From the NCBI GenBank assembly GCA_965601685.1, contig CBFCWI010000001.1:372001-436000 (forward strand): a stretch of DNA of 64,000 bases, written 5' to 3'. Below, piece after piece: positions 9,482 to 19,500 of the stretch. Each line of letters begins with the position of its first letter. Position 1 is the stretch's first letter. This stretch comes from JANQJD01 sp965601685. GTDB lineage: Bacteria; Pseudomonadota; Alphaproteobacteria; Rhodospirillales; Rhodospirillaceae. The notes under the pieces are model-generated. The model was given only the letters and a program-made list of their open reading frames with translations. It had not been told where the DNA came from and did not search any database. A program made the translations under genes and the position numbers.

Positions 9482-10627
9482 CTACACGCTATTACTGTTG
9501 TCGTTACCCGGAAGCACTTCACTGACCCCAGTGCCCACTGCTTCGGACACCGTGCGATAACCATGATCTCGTAATAACTGTGCTAATTCCTTTTTTATTC
9601 TCCTCACAATACCTGGTCCCTCATAAATCATCGCAGTATACACTTGTACCAGCGAGGCACCGGCCTTGATCTTCGCAAGAGCATCAGCACCGGAAAAGAC
9701 ACCTCCGACTCCAATCAGCGGGAGTTTTCCCTTGGTCAGCTGATACATCTCAGCGAGCACTGCGGTAGAAGCGGAGAAAAGCGGTCTGCCAGATAAGCCA
9801 CCTCTTTCCGCTCGCGCACAGGCCCGTATGTTTAATGGGCGGGCAAGGGTAGTGTTAGTGGCAATGAACCCATCTAGGCCGCTGGCCAAAGCAACTGTGG
9901 CAATATCGGACAGCTCCTTGTGTGTCAGGTCTGGAGCAATTTTTACTAATATTGGTGGTCTAGCATGTGAATCAATAATTCTATGGTATAACGCATCACG
10001 AACATGTCTTATAAGAGTTGTAAGCACATTTTGATCCTGCAGTCTCCGTAAGCCATCGGTGTTGGGTGAGGAGACATTAAGAACCAGATAATCGGCTAAC
10101 GGTGCAAGAGTCCTGACTCCCTCTACGTAATCGGCAATGGCTTCAGGACTGTCTCTATTACAGCCTAGATTGACCCCTATCCAGCCAAGCTGTCTCCTAT
10201 CGTGAGTCTGACGTTGCTGTCGTTCCACCAGACGGTGCATGATTTTTGCCAGTCCATCGTTATTGAAGCCCATACGGTTGATGAGTGCCTTATCCGCAGG
10301 TAAACGAAACAACCGTGGGCGTGCATTACCCCACTGTGGACGAGGTGTGACCGTACCGACCTCGATAAAACTGAATCCCAGTCCTAGCAGGGCATCGACT
10401 CCCTTGGCATCCTTATCGAACCCAGCCGCCAGACCAAGAGGGTTTTGAAAATCCCGTTCCCACAACCGCACTGCCAGGATTGGGTCCTCAGGGTCGGTAG
10501 TCAGGGCTTGGAACAGGCGAGTTCTCGTTCCCATCTGTAACAGAAACAGAGCCACTTTGTGTGCTGTCTCTGGGGGCAACAGACACAGGAGCCGACTCCC
10601 GCTTTGTAACCATCTGTCCAGGGTCAT
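9482..10627 (-). CDS. pyrD: Dihydroorotate dehydrogenase (quinone), class 2
   Basis: Oxidises dihydroorotate to orotate in pyrimidine synthesis and passes electrons to the quinone pool at the inner membrane. It has 381 residues from the chosen ATG. The N-terminal helices for membrane/quinone contact lie at about residues 1-45. NPLGLAAGFDKD, NRMGFNNDG, LNVSSPNTDGLRRLQ (with the class 2 catalytic Ser) and the FMN-binding ATNTT and GVGGVFSG segments follow. A TTG at 10657 would add 10 residues, but ATG at 10627 fits the family start better. It is followed closely by the HAD phosphatase gene. Confidence 0.94.
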   Translation of the reverse strand: MTLDRWLQSGSRLLCLLPPETAHKVALFLLQMGTRTRLFQALTTDPEDPILAVRLWERDFQNPLGLAAGFDKDAKGVDALLGLGFSFIEVGTVTPRPQWGNARPRLFRLPADKALINRMGFNNDGLAKIMHRLVERQQRQTHDRRQLGWIGVNLGCNRDSPEAIADYVEGVRTLAPLADYLVLNVSSPNTDGLRRLQDQNVLTTLIRHVRDALYHRIIDSHARPPILVKIAPDLTHKELSDIATVALASGLDGFIATNTTLARPLNIRACARAERGGLSGRPLFSASTAVLAEMYQLTKGKLPLIGVGGVFSGADALAKIKAGASLVQVYTAMIYEGPGIVRRIKKELAQLLRDHGYRTVSEAVGTGVSEVLPGNDNSNSV

Positions 10628-10976
10628 GATCCACCACTCCCTAGTCCCTGGGGTCAAAGTCTCAAGAAAAAAAGTCAGGCCACCACCAACCTGGCAACGG
10701 ACTTGACCAACTCCTGCAGTTCGTAGCCCTGTCTGAGAGACACACAGAGCCGTTGAGTTTTCTGCCGCTGACCGTCAGAATCTATCTAATCTGAACCACA
10801 ACATGTTTTTTAGTGCTCACACAAAGGATATCTGCTATATCCGCCTTACCGTCTTAGGACGTAAGCCAGAATGAGCCTCAGTTCTACGCCAGCCGGCAGC
10901 CGAACATTCCCCGCAATAATCTTGCAGAGAGGTCCATGACTCTCTACATTCCACTCCCATGCTACAGGAGGGTTGC
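10628..10976. other. 349-bp spacer between divergent pyrD and dsbA-like genes
   Basis: It should carry both promoters, but I see no clear -35/-10 pair. The right end holds the strong dsbA ribosome site AGGAGGG (10966-10972). No gene is recognisable. Confidence 0.5.
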
Positions 10977-11639
10977 GTGAAAGTGCTACTGCGTTTCTTG
11001 ACAAGAGGAGGACTTGTTGTCACGCTATTCCTAGTGCTCGTCGGCGTAATGGCTGAGGACACGAGTCACAGGACCACACCCGCTGCCCAGGCGGCCACAC
11101 CCGCTGCCCAGGCGGCGCGCTTACCTGCAGACCGCTTCATGGGTCGGGAAGACGCATCTGTGACAGTGATCGATTACTCCTCGCTTACCTGCCCGCATTG
11201 TGCGGATTTTCACACGCAGATTTTACCGCGATTCAAAACCCATTATATTGACAGTGGGAAGGTAAAGTTTATTTATCGTGATTTTGCCGTTGACCCTGTT
11301 GCTACAGCCGGCGCTATGCTGGCTCGTTGCGCTCCACTGGATATGTATTTTCACTTTCTCGGCACCCTGTTTAGCAGCCAGAAGACTTGGTCCCGAGCGA
11401 GCCAACCTCGTCGGGCGCTGGTTCACCTGGCCCAGATGGGCGGCATGACAGAGACAGAGGTCAACCAGTGCCTGAGCGATCCTGCTTTACTAGCCGATCT
11501 GAATGCCATAAAGAATGAAGCCATTGGTATGCATGGGATCACGGCAACACCCAGTTTCGTCATTGGTGGTCGGACTTACGTTGGCATAGCTTCCTATGAA
11601 GCGCTTGTTTCTCTAGTAGAGAGAGAGCTGAACAAATGA
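10977..11639 (+). CDS. Periplasmic DsbA-family thiol:disulfide oxidoreductase
   Basis: Thioredoxin-fold protein of the DsbA group, probably introducing disulfides in the periplasm. GTG at 10977 is chosen because AGGAGGG ends four bases upstream; an in-frame ATG 18 bp earlier lacks such a site. A signal peptide is clear: positive KVLLRFLTR, then a hydrophobic stretch to about residue 24. The active site is CPHC at about 72-75, and the cis-proline loop is TATPSF. Between signal and domain lies a low-complexity linker made by a 21-bp tandem duplication coding TPAAQAA twice. It matches the DSBA-like (PF13462, BdbD-type) group better than classical DsbA, so I give no gene symbol. Confidence 0.87.
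   Translation: MKVLLRFLTRGGLVVTLFLVLVGVMAEDTSHRTTPAAQAATPAAQAARLPADRFMGREDASVTVIDYSSLTCPHCADFHTQILPRFKTHYIDSGKVKFIYRDFAVDPVATAGAMLARCAPLDMYFHFLGTLFSSQKTWSRASQPRRALVHLAQMGGMTETEVNQCLSDPALLADLNAIKNEAIGMHGITATPSFVIGGRTYVGIASYEALVSLVERELNK
11074..11115. repeat. 21-bp perfect tandem duplication inside the dsbA-like gene
   Basis: Two identical 21-bp units (11074-11094, 11095-11115), each coding TPAAQAA, sit in the linker after the signal peptide. The unit is a multiple of three, so the frame is kept. Confidence 0.95.
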
Positions 11640-11999
11640 GAGAATCCTATAGGCTTCACTTAAAGATTGAAATACTTTTATTGAGATATATGATGTAGAT
11701 AAGCGACTTGTTATAGTGGCATTCTTAATCAGACGATGCGTGTGCAGCGCGCTAACACGGATCCTACTGCTGACTGACGCGGCGCTCCGAACCCGATTGT
11801 TTCTCAGCGTTTTATTTTCTCTCTATGCAGGATATGGATATTCCATGTACAATTATTGGTAGATAATTTATTAGAAACTCATCTTACATCGTACGGTAGG
11901 GGACGCCCAGGCGCGATCTGACCTGCTTGTATGCTGCAATTATAGGGTCACAGCAGCGGGTGAGTAGTCGAGCTGCGCTGCTAACATATGGCAACATAG
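11640..11999. other. 360-bp spacer between the convergent dsbA-like gene and acs
   Basis: More AT-rich than its surroundings in the middle part. No gene, no clear hairpin terminator and no RNA motif seen. Confidence 0.5.
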
Positions 12000-13931
12000 T
12001 CATGCTTTGCTTTTCATTAAAGTATCTACAACCTCAGGATCTGACAGCGTTGAAATATCATCCAGATGATCCATCTCACCAGCAGCGATCTTACGTAAGA
12101 TTCTGCGCATAATCTTGCCAGAACGGGTCTTTGGCAAGGCGTGCACCCACTGGATCACATCCGGTGTAGCGATGGGACCAATCACCTTGCGAACCCAATC
12201 CACCAGTTCCTGATGGAAAGATTCTCCTCGCTCTTCACCGACGACTAGGATCACATAGGCATATATCCCCTGTCCCTTGAGGTCATGGGGATAGCCTACC
12301 ACGGCTGCTTCAGCCACCTGAGGATGGGCGACCAGGGCACTCTCGATTTCAGCGGTGCCTAGCCGATGCCCGGAGACGTTGATCACGTCATCCACACGAC
12401 CCGTAATCCAATAATAGCCATCCGCATCGCGCCGTGCCCCATCACCGGTGAAGTACAAGCCGGGATAGGTGGAGAAATAGGCTTGCACGAAGCGCTGGTG
12501 ATCACCGAACACAGTTCGCATCATACCAGGCCAAGCATCGCCTATGCACAAATGCCCATCTCCGGGACCGTTCAGGACTTGTCCGGTATCATCCACTAAT
12601 ACGGGCCTGATTCCAAAGAATGGCTGCGCTGCTGAGCCGGGCTTCAGGGCCGTAGCACCAGGCAGCGGTGTGATCATGATGCCACCAGTCTCAGTCTGCC
12701 ACCAAGTATCCACGATCGGGCAACGTCCGTCACCAACGATCTTATAATACCATAGCCATGCTTCAGGATTAATGGGTTCACCCACTGAGCCTAGCAAGCG
12801 TAGACTGCGACGAGAACTCTTCGTAACTGGTGCATTACCTTCACGCATGAGAGCACGGATAGCAGTAGGAGCTGTGTACAAAATGTTTACCTTGTGCTTG
12901 TCGACGATTTCCCAGAACCGGGAGAACGATGGATAGTTTGGGACTCCTTCGAACATCATGGTTATTGCACCGTTGGCCAGTGGTCCATAGACAACATAGC
13001 TATGGCCTGTGATCCAGCCGACGTCAGCTGTGCACCAATAGATGTCGCCATCATGGTAGTCGAAAACATGCTGGTGTGTCACGGATACATAAACCATATA
13101 ACCGCCAGTTGTATGTAAGACACCCTTTGGTTTTCCTGTTGAACCTGACGTGTAGAGGATGAATAAAGGATCCTCCGCCCCCATCTCCTCTGCTGTACAA
13201 TGTGCTATCTGTGATTGTATCGCTGTGTGGTACCAGTGATCACGACCATGCTGCATGGCAACGGCTTTACCAGTGCGTCTGACCACGATCACATTCTGTA
13301 TGGAGGAACAGCTTTCTAGAGCCTTATCAGCGTTGACCTTCAGCGGTACCGGCCGGCCGCCACGTAGGCCCTCATCAGCGGTGATCAGCATAACCGCGCT
13401 ACAGTCCTGGATGCGACTCGCTAAAGATTCGGGTGAGAATCCCCCAAATACCACTGAATGGATGGCTCCTATCCGAGCACAAGCCAGCATTGCTACCGCT
13501 GCCTCTGGAATCATAGGCAGATAAATAGCGACCCGTTCGCCTTTTCGCACGCCCATTATCCTCATCGCGTTAGCAAGGCGACAGACCTGTTCATACAACT
13601 CCTGATATGTAAGAGTCGCTGATTCACTAGGATCATCGCCTTCCCAAAGAATGGCAGGTTGGTTAGCTCGATGAGCGAGGTGGCGGTCTAGGCAGTTGAC
13701 CGCAGCATTCAGGGTACCGTTGGGAAACCACCGAATGTAGATGTTAGGTGCGGTCAGGTTGACGTCCTTCGTCCTGCTGTAGGGGCGGATCCAGTCAATG
13801 CGCTTGCCTTGTGCAGCCCAGAAATCCTCTGGATTCTCAATAGACTGCTTATACAGTTGCAGGTACCTAGCATTGTCAACCCAGGCTGACGTCGCAACCT
13901 CTATGGGCACAGGAAATAGATGCTCGCTCAT
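12000..13931 (-). CDS. acs: Acetyl-CoA synthetase (AMP-forming)
   Basis: Activates acetate to acetyl-CoA through acetyl-AMP. The length of 643 residues is normal. The N-terminal domain has the family's FWAAQGKRIDW signature. The P-loop YTSGSTGKPKG lies at about 260-270. DTWWQTETGG and YFTGDGARRDADGYYWITGR (adenylate-binding and hinge) follow, and the C-terminal SGKIMRRILRK carries the Lys that is acetylated by Pat in other bacteria. A ribosome site AAGGAG lies 9 bases before ATG. It stands alone between spacers and would feed acetate carbon into central metabolism. Confidence 0.96.
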   Translation of the reverse strand: MSEHLFPVPIEVATSAWVDNARYLQLYKQSIENPEDFWAAQGKRIDWIRPYSRTKDVNLTAPNIYIRWFPNGTLNAAVNCLDRHLAHRANQPAILWEGDDPSESATLTYQELYEQVCRLANAMRIMGVRKGERVAIYLPMIPEAAVAMLACARIGAIHSVVFGGFSPESLASRIQDCSAVMLITADEGLRGGRPVPLKVNADKALESCSSIQNVIVVRRTGKAVAMQHGRDHWYHTAIQSQIAHCTAEEMGAEDPLFILYTSGSTGKPKGVLHTTGGYMVYVSVTHQHVFDYHDGDIYWCTADVGWITGHSYVVYGPLANGAITMMFEGVPNYPSFSRFWEIVDKHKVNILYTAPTAIRALMREGNAPVTKSSRRSLRLLGSVGEPINPEAWLWYYKIVGDGRCPIVDTWWQTETGGIMITPLPGATALKPGSAAQPFFGIRPVLVDDTGQVLNGPGDGHLCIGDAWPGMMRTVFGDHQRFVQAYFSTYPGLYFTGDGARRDADGYYWITGRVDDVINVSGHRLGTAEIESALVAHPQVAEAAVVGYPHDLKGQGIYAYVILVVGEERGESFHQELVDWVRKVIGPIATPDVIQWVHALPKTRSGKIMRRILRKIAAGEMDHLDDISTLSDPEVVDTLMKSKA

Positions 13932-14156
13932 ATGGACTGACTCCTTGCCACAACATATTTTTTAGTCTCTTGTTCGATCGCACCCTTTCACTGTCTGCTA
14001 GCCGCCCTCTCTCGTTCAGGATTCTCTCACTCGTGTCTAGAGCACGCTGGCGAGCAGCCGCTCCGATCGATCCTCTGAAACTGCACTCAGGATGACAGGT
14101 AGACAGGTAGAGAGCTCTAAACGGCAGCAGAGAGGCTTGAGAGGGAAGTGAGATAT

Positions 14157-14459
14157 TCATCTTTTCCACATTCCTCTTTGTTCTGGTAACACCTGCCTGA
14201 ACGGATGTACCATGACGCTTTCAAATAGGCCAGCCTGGCTATACGGATCCTGAGCAAGGAAGATCTCGATCGCAGCCAGATCTGGCAGGTCGATGACAAT
14301 CAGGCTCCCCACCATCCCAGTGCCATCAGCAGCTAGTAACGGCCCCAACAGCACAAGCCTATCCAGGTACTCCATCATATATGCTATATGGGCAGGCCGG
14401 TGGGCCGATCGCACCGACTGGTGATCTGGTTTATCAAGGCAATGGATGGCGAACAACAT
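14157..14459 (-). CDS. YciI-family protein
   Basis: Small protein of the YCII family (ferredoxin-like fold related to muconolactone isomerase), about 100 residues. Family features are the start MLFAIHCLDKP, the conserved HRPAHIAYM segment, LLGPLLAADGTGMVGSLIVI, the DPYSQAGLFESV stretch with its conserved Asp, and a final hydrophobic strand. Two ATGs are close; 14459 is chosen because GGGAGG sits 7 bases before it. The biochemical role of the family is mostly unknown; a role as a small hydrolase or dehalogenase has been shown for a few members. In related genomes it often follows gpsA, which is not in this window. Confidence 0.82.
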   Translation of the reverse strand: MLFAIHCLDKPDHQSVRSAHRPAHIAYMMEYLDRLVLLGPLLAADGTGMVGSLIVIDLPDLAAIEIFLAQDPYSQAGLFESVMVHPFRQVLPEQRGMWKR

Positions 14460-14534
14460 AAGCATTCCTCCCGTCCTCACATGCTGGCTAGTAGGTACGA
14501 GAGCGGCAGCCAATGAAAGAGGAATCCTTTGGTT

Positions 14535-15185
14535 TTAATTACGGCTCTTCAATTCGTCTCTCTTGGCCTGGAGAGCAACCAACAATCCAGTGATACTACC
14601 TAAGTGCCTGATAACAGCACTGTATTCAGAGCGATATGTCACCGCCATGCTCACACCCTCTACCACTAGGTCGGTGATACGGATTCCATTATCAGACCGT
14701 CTCAGCCTCCACAGCACCAGCAAAGGCGCCCCTTGCGGTTGACTAATCTTGCTGTCTACCACTGTATCTCCTTCATCTGGTCGAACTCTGATGAGAGTCA
14801 GATCCTGATCAGAGTAGTCTCTGAAACGCTTGGACCAAGTATAGACGGTGATATCTTCGAAAAGTTTCAGAAATTGAGCACGCTCAACTTCTGTAGTCTT
14901 GCGCCAGTGACGGCCCAGCACGAAGCGACTGATGAATTCTAGGTCAATTGTGGCTGTAAGCAGTGCGCGGAAATAACGAATGCGCTTGGCATCTGGAAGA
15001 TTGTGCGCACTTAGAGTTCGCGCCGCTTGACTAGACAAAGCGCGGAGAAAAGATTCCGCTTCGTCCTGGTCGATAACTGACGGACCGAGCGTGGAGCTAA
15101 TCCAGAGAGCAGATTCAGAGGGCACTGTCAGCAAAAAAGGGACAACAGAAAATACTAAAACTCGTAATAGAAGTATTCCCGACAT
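14535..15185 (-). CDS. mlaC: MlaC/Ttg2D-family periplasmic phospholipid-binding protein
   Basis: Probable soluble carrier that ferries phospholipids between outer and inner membranes in the Mla system. It has 216 residues with a signal peptide (MSGILLLRVLVFSVVPFLL, then SESA as a likely cleavage zone). The family core is visible: LLTATIDLEFISRFVLGRHWRK, then AQFLKLFEDITVYTWSKRF, and VVEGVSMAVTYRSEYSAVI near the end. The permease and ATPase genes (mlaE, mlaF, mlaD) are not next to it, so its partners must be elsewhere or lost. It could also be the hopanoid-associated HpnM paralogue, which has the same fold; no hpn genes are adjacent. Confidence 0.82.
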   Translation of the reverse strand: MSGILLLRVLVFSVVPFLLTVPSESALWISSTLGPSVIDQDEAESFLRALSSQAARTLSAHNLPDAKRIRYFRALLTATIDLEFISRFVLGRHWRKTTEVERAQFLKLFEDITVYTWSKRFRDYSDQDLTLIRVRPDEGDTVVDSKISQPQGAPLLVLWRLRRSDNGIRITDLVVEGVSMAVTYRSEYSAVIRHLGSITGLLVALQAKRDELKSRN

Positions 15186-15426
15186 GAGGTACAGTCTTCA
15201 GATGCTAATTTAATAAATCATACGGAAAGCATTATACACGATTCTCAGCCACACTGGCACCTTTTCGTACATTTCTCTCATGCTTTTACTTACTGACCGT
15301 CTTGTCGCATAAAGAGGAACGGTTACCTATGACAATGGCAGAACTTCACAAACGAAACAACAACTGCAGAGAGGTCACAGTCTAGCCTGTGAGGAGCTGT
15401 GAGAGGCTGCATGAGATGGGCTGAAC

Positions 15427-15452
15427 AACGGAGACAGTGAACGGAGACAGTG
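15427..15452. repeat. 13-bp tandem duplication containing the metF ribosome site
   Basis: AACGGAGACAGTG is repeated head to tail (15427-15439, 15440-15452) directly before ATG at 15454, so the Shine-Dalgarno-like GGAG is present twice, 9 and 22 bases upstream of the start codon. Confidence 0.9.
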
Positions 15453-15453
15453 T

Positions 15454-16392
15454 ATGAAGGCGTATGAATCAGCAGATGCCGTGCAAAACGGAAACCTCTC
15501 ACTACTTGCCCTGCCAGGACCTATATCGGTGTCATTCGAATTTTTCCCGCCCAGAACTGCGCAAATGGTAGGGATCCTATGGGAGTGTATCCGCCGCTTG
15601 GAGCCTCTGGCCCCACGTTTCGTTTCGGTGACCTATGGAGCAAGTGGCAGCACACGTGAGCGGACTCATGACACAGTTGTGCGCATCGCGCGTGAAACCT
15701 CCCTAAAGCCAGCAGCGCACTTGACCTGTGTCGGAGCTAGCCGGGCAGAGGTCGATCATATCGCTCACCGCTACTGGGAGGCTGGGATCCGTCACATTGT
15801 TGCCCTGCGTGGGGATCCGCCGGAGAGACAAAATCACTATGTGCCCCATGCTGATGGCTATGCGTATGCAGTCAATCTAGTCCGCGGCTTGAAGACAGTA
15901 GCAGATTTTGAGATTACTGTGGCCGCCTATCCCGAAGCTCATCCGGAAGCTCCCAGCGCTGCTTTCGACCTCGACAATCTAAAACGTAAGATTGACGCTG
16001 GTGCAAGTCGTGCTATCACTCAATACTTTTTTGACATAGACGTCTACCGTCGCTTCATGGACAAGGTACGAGCAGCAGGGATCACAGTTCCGGTGATCCC
16101 TGGTATCCTACCGGTGACTAACGTGGCAACGATGCTCCGATTCTCTCAGGCTTGTGGTACTGCAGTCCCATCATGGGTACACGCGTTGTTCGACGGACTC
16201 GATGCGGACCCTGACACCCGTCGGTTGGTAGCAGCAGTCCTAGCGGCCGAGCAGTGTCGGGCGTTAGTGACTGATGGTGTGACCGATTTTCATTTCTATA
16301 CCCTGAATCGCGCCGACTTAGTGTTTGCCATATGCCATATCTTGGGAGTGCGGCAGCAATGGGGCAGCAAAGTTGCTGCAGACAGAACGTAA
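15454..16392 (+). CDS. metF: Methylenetetrahydrofolate reductase
   Basis: FAD enzyme that reduces 5,10-methylene-THF to 5-methyl-THF, the methyl donor for MetH encoded next. It has 312 residues. SFEFFPPRT at 27-35 carries the catalytic Glu, SVTYGASGSTRERT and LTCVGAS are FAD/folate contacts, HIVALRGDPPE is the family hallmark and ITQYFFDIDVYRRF follows. The start is the ATG after the duplicated ribosome site. metF and metH lie 135 bp apart on the same strand and together form the methionine branch; no S-adenosyl-methionine or -homocysteine riboswitch that I can recognise lies upstream. Confidence 0.95.
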   Translation: MKAYESADAVQNGNLSLLALPGPISVSFEFFPPRTAQMVGILWECIRRLEPLAPRFVSVTYGASGSTRERTHDTVVRIARETSLKPAAHLTCVGASRAEVDHIAHRYWEAGIRHIVALRGDPPERQNHYVPHADGYAYAVNLVRGLKTVADFEITVAAYPEAHPEAPSAAFDLDNLKRKIDAGASRAITQYFFDIDVYRRFMDKVRAAGITVPVIPGILPVTNVATMLRFSQACGTAVPSWVHALFDGLDADPDTRRLVAAVLAAEQCRALVTDGVTDFHFYTLNRADLVFAICHILGVRQQWGSKVAADRT

Positions 16393-16527
16393 AAACCAAC
16401 CGCATAACATGAAATTTGCAATCTGGCCTTCTCTTGAGCAAGCCTATGCCCGGCAGACACTGTGCTCTCCATTCTATGGACTCGGCCGAGTCTGTGGATC
16501 AAGAAACTCTGACAAAGGTGCTAGCTC

Positions 16528-19500
16528 TTGAGCAACATACTCAACCACCTTCATGATCGTGTGCTGCTGTGCGATGGTGGTACTGGTTCCCTGATTCAGG
16601 CGATGAATCTCTCAGTAGAGAGAACTTTCCTGGGGAAGGAGAACTGTACAGAAATTTTGGTATTGACGCAACCAGATATAGTACGATCCATTCATACACT
16701 CTACTTCGCGGCCGGAGCCGACTGTGTCGAGACCAACACTTTCGGTGCTTCGCCAATTACCCTGGCAGAATTTGACTTAGCCGGCCAGGCAATGGAAATA
16801 AACCAACAGGCTGTCGCAATCGCTCGCGAGGCGGCGGCGCAATTCTCTGGCAGTTGTCACCGTTTTGTGCTTGGTGCGGTTGGGCCAGGCACAAAGCTGC
16901 CTAGCCTTGGTCATATTGACTACGACTCCTTAGAGACGGCCTATGCTATCCAGTGCGCGGGACTAGCAGGAGCGGACGCTTTCTTGATTGAAACGTGTCA
17001 GGACCCACTACAGATCAAAGCCGCAATCAATGGCGCTAAGATTGGCCGCTCTCAAGCGGGCACAGAAACTCCGATCTTCATCCAAGTCACTGTGGAGAGC
17101 ACAGGGAATCTTCTCGTCGGCACAGACATCGCTGCTGCTGCGACGGTTATACACAGTCTAGACATCCCGCTGATGGGCTTAAATTGTGCCACTGGTCCAC
17201 AGGAAATGGCAGAGCACGTTCGCTGGTTAGCGGCACACTGGCCAGGCTTCCTGTCAGTACAACCTAATGCCGGCCTGCCGGAAGTAGTGGATGGACACGC
17301 TCATTACCCACTCCAGCCTGCAGATCTCGCCTTATGGCATGAGCGGTTTGTCAGTGAGAATGGCATTCATCTGGTGGGAGGGTGCTGCGGCACCACGCCG
17401 GAGCACATACGTGCTGTTGCTGCCATGTTGGAACGGCTCAGCCAGGGCAGAAGGCGACCCTCGCCAGTCCGGCGATCAGTGCATTGGGTGCCAGCAGTTG
17501 CTTCTCTCTACAGCCAAGTGCCACTGCGACAGGACAATGCCTTCCTATCCATCGGTGAGCGCTGCAATGCTAATGGTTCCCGCCAGTTCCGCAAGTACCA
17601 GGAAACTAATGACTGGGACGGTGTTGCATCCATGGCTCGCGCTCAGATCATGGAAGGCTCCCACTGCCTGGACGTCTGTACAGCCTGTGTCGGCCGCGAC
17701 GAACGGGCTGATATGATTGAGGTCGTCACGCATTTGCGAGGCAAGGTCACAGCACCTCTCGTGATAGATTCAACAGAAACCACGGTCATAGAAGCAGCGC
17801 TTAAGCTGTATGGCGGGAAGGCCATCATTAATTCTATCCACTTCGAGGACGGTGAAGCGACCGCTGCCGATCGTCTGCATCTAGCCCGTCATTTCGGCGC
17901 TGCCGTTGTTGCCCTAACTATCGACGAGAACGGCATGGCTAAAACAGCAGACGACAAGATCCAGATTGCCCGCCGTTTATACAACTTCGCTGTAAACCGC
18001 CATGGCCTTCCAGCAGCGGATCTTCTGTTCGATCCCCTAACTTTCACCATATGTACCGGCACGCCAGACGACCGATCTCTAGCTATTGAAACTTTGCAAG
18101 CCATAGAACGTCTACGTACTGAGTTACCTGAATGCCAAATCATGCTTGGGGTTTCCAATATCTCGTTTGGTCTGAAGCCGATAGCTAGGCATGTGCTGAA
18201 TGCTGTGTTTCTAGAGCATGCCCTCCGTCGCGGCATGACCTCCGCTATTGTCCATCCCTCTCATCTTCTACCCTTACATCGTCTGACCGTGAAGGAGTGC
18301 CGTGCTGCGGAAGATCTGATTCTGAACCGTGGCCAAACAGATCATGATTTGTTGCAGACGTTCATTGCCTTGTTTCAGGATAATACAATGAAAGCCAGTG
18401 CAACAATGTTACCCTTTTTAAGGGTAGAAGAACGTATTAAACAACGTATTCTCAATGGAGACCGCCAAGGACTGGAGAGGGACTTAGCTGAGGCTCTTCA
18501 ATCCTATGCCCCGCTCGTTCTCATTAATGACATTCTCCTCGCGGGCATGAAGGAGGTTGGTGAATTGTTTAGCATTGGAAAGATACATCTTCCATTTGTA
18601 TTACAATCTGCAGAGACTATGAAAATAGCAATAAAAGAATTAGAATCACATCTAACAAGTGATTCACAGAAACAAAAAGGTACCATTGTTCTTGCTACTG
18701 TTAGAGGCGATGTCCACGACATAGGTAAGAATCTTGTAGACATTCTGCTCACTAATAATGGTTATCGGGTAGTGAATCTGGGGACCAAGCAGCCTATTAC
18801 GGCTATCCTGTCAGCGGCTCGTGAACATGCAGCTGATGCTATTGGTATGTCTGGGCTTCTCGTCAAGTCCACTTTCGTTATGAGAGAGAATCTAGAGGAA
18901 ATGGCGCGTCAGGGAGTAGAAATACCAGTGATACTAGGTGGAGCAGCGTTGACGCGCCGATTCGTTGAAGAGCATTGTGCTACAGCCTATAGATGTGGTC
19001 TAGTCGCCTACGCAAATGATGCATTTGCAGGCTTAGATCTCATGACCCGGGTCGTCGATGGAACCTTTGCTCATGTGACCGCCACACGGCGTACTGCTCC
19101 ACGGCCAGCGCGAGGACGGTCTGGGGGGCAGACGACGCAACAACGAGAGCTGCCGGTCGATCTGGAGGTCACGCGTCTCCAACCAGAGATTGCAGCACAG
19201 ATTCCAACCCCTCCTTTCTGGGGAGCGCGTTTACTCAGGCACGTGCCGGTCAAGACTCTTGTGCCCTACTTGAATGAAGTCATGCTCTATCAGTTCCACT
19301 GGGGATTCCGCAAAGCCGGTAAGAGCCGCGAGGTATGGCAGGCGTGGGCAGCACAGGAGGTACGTCCGGTTCTGAAGCGTATGCTCGATCTCTGTGCGCG
19401 GGAGAATCTTCTCCAACCATGTGCTGCTTATGGCTACTGGCCGTGCGCTAGATTCAAGGACAGCGTGATACTGTTCGACACGGACGGCACGAGCGAAATC

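Noticed and set aside
11074..11115. Tandem repeat as a CRISPR or regulatory array
   Set aside because: Only two units without spacers, in frame within a coding linker; a slippage duplication explains it.
15186..15453. Possible SAM or SAH riboswitch before metF
   Set aside because: The stretch with GTGAGGAGCTGTGAGAGG looked suggestive, but the conserved SAH and SAM-II core bases and pairings are not there.
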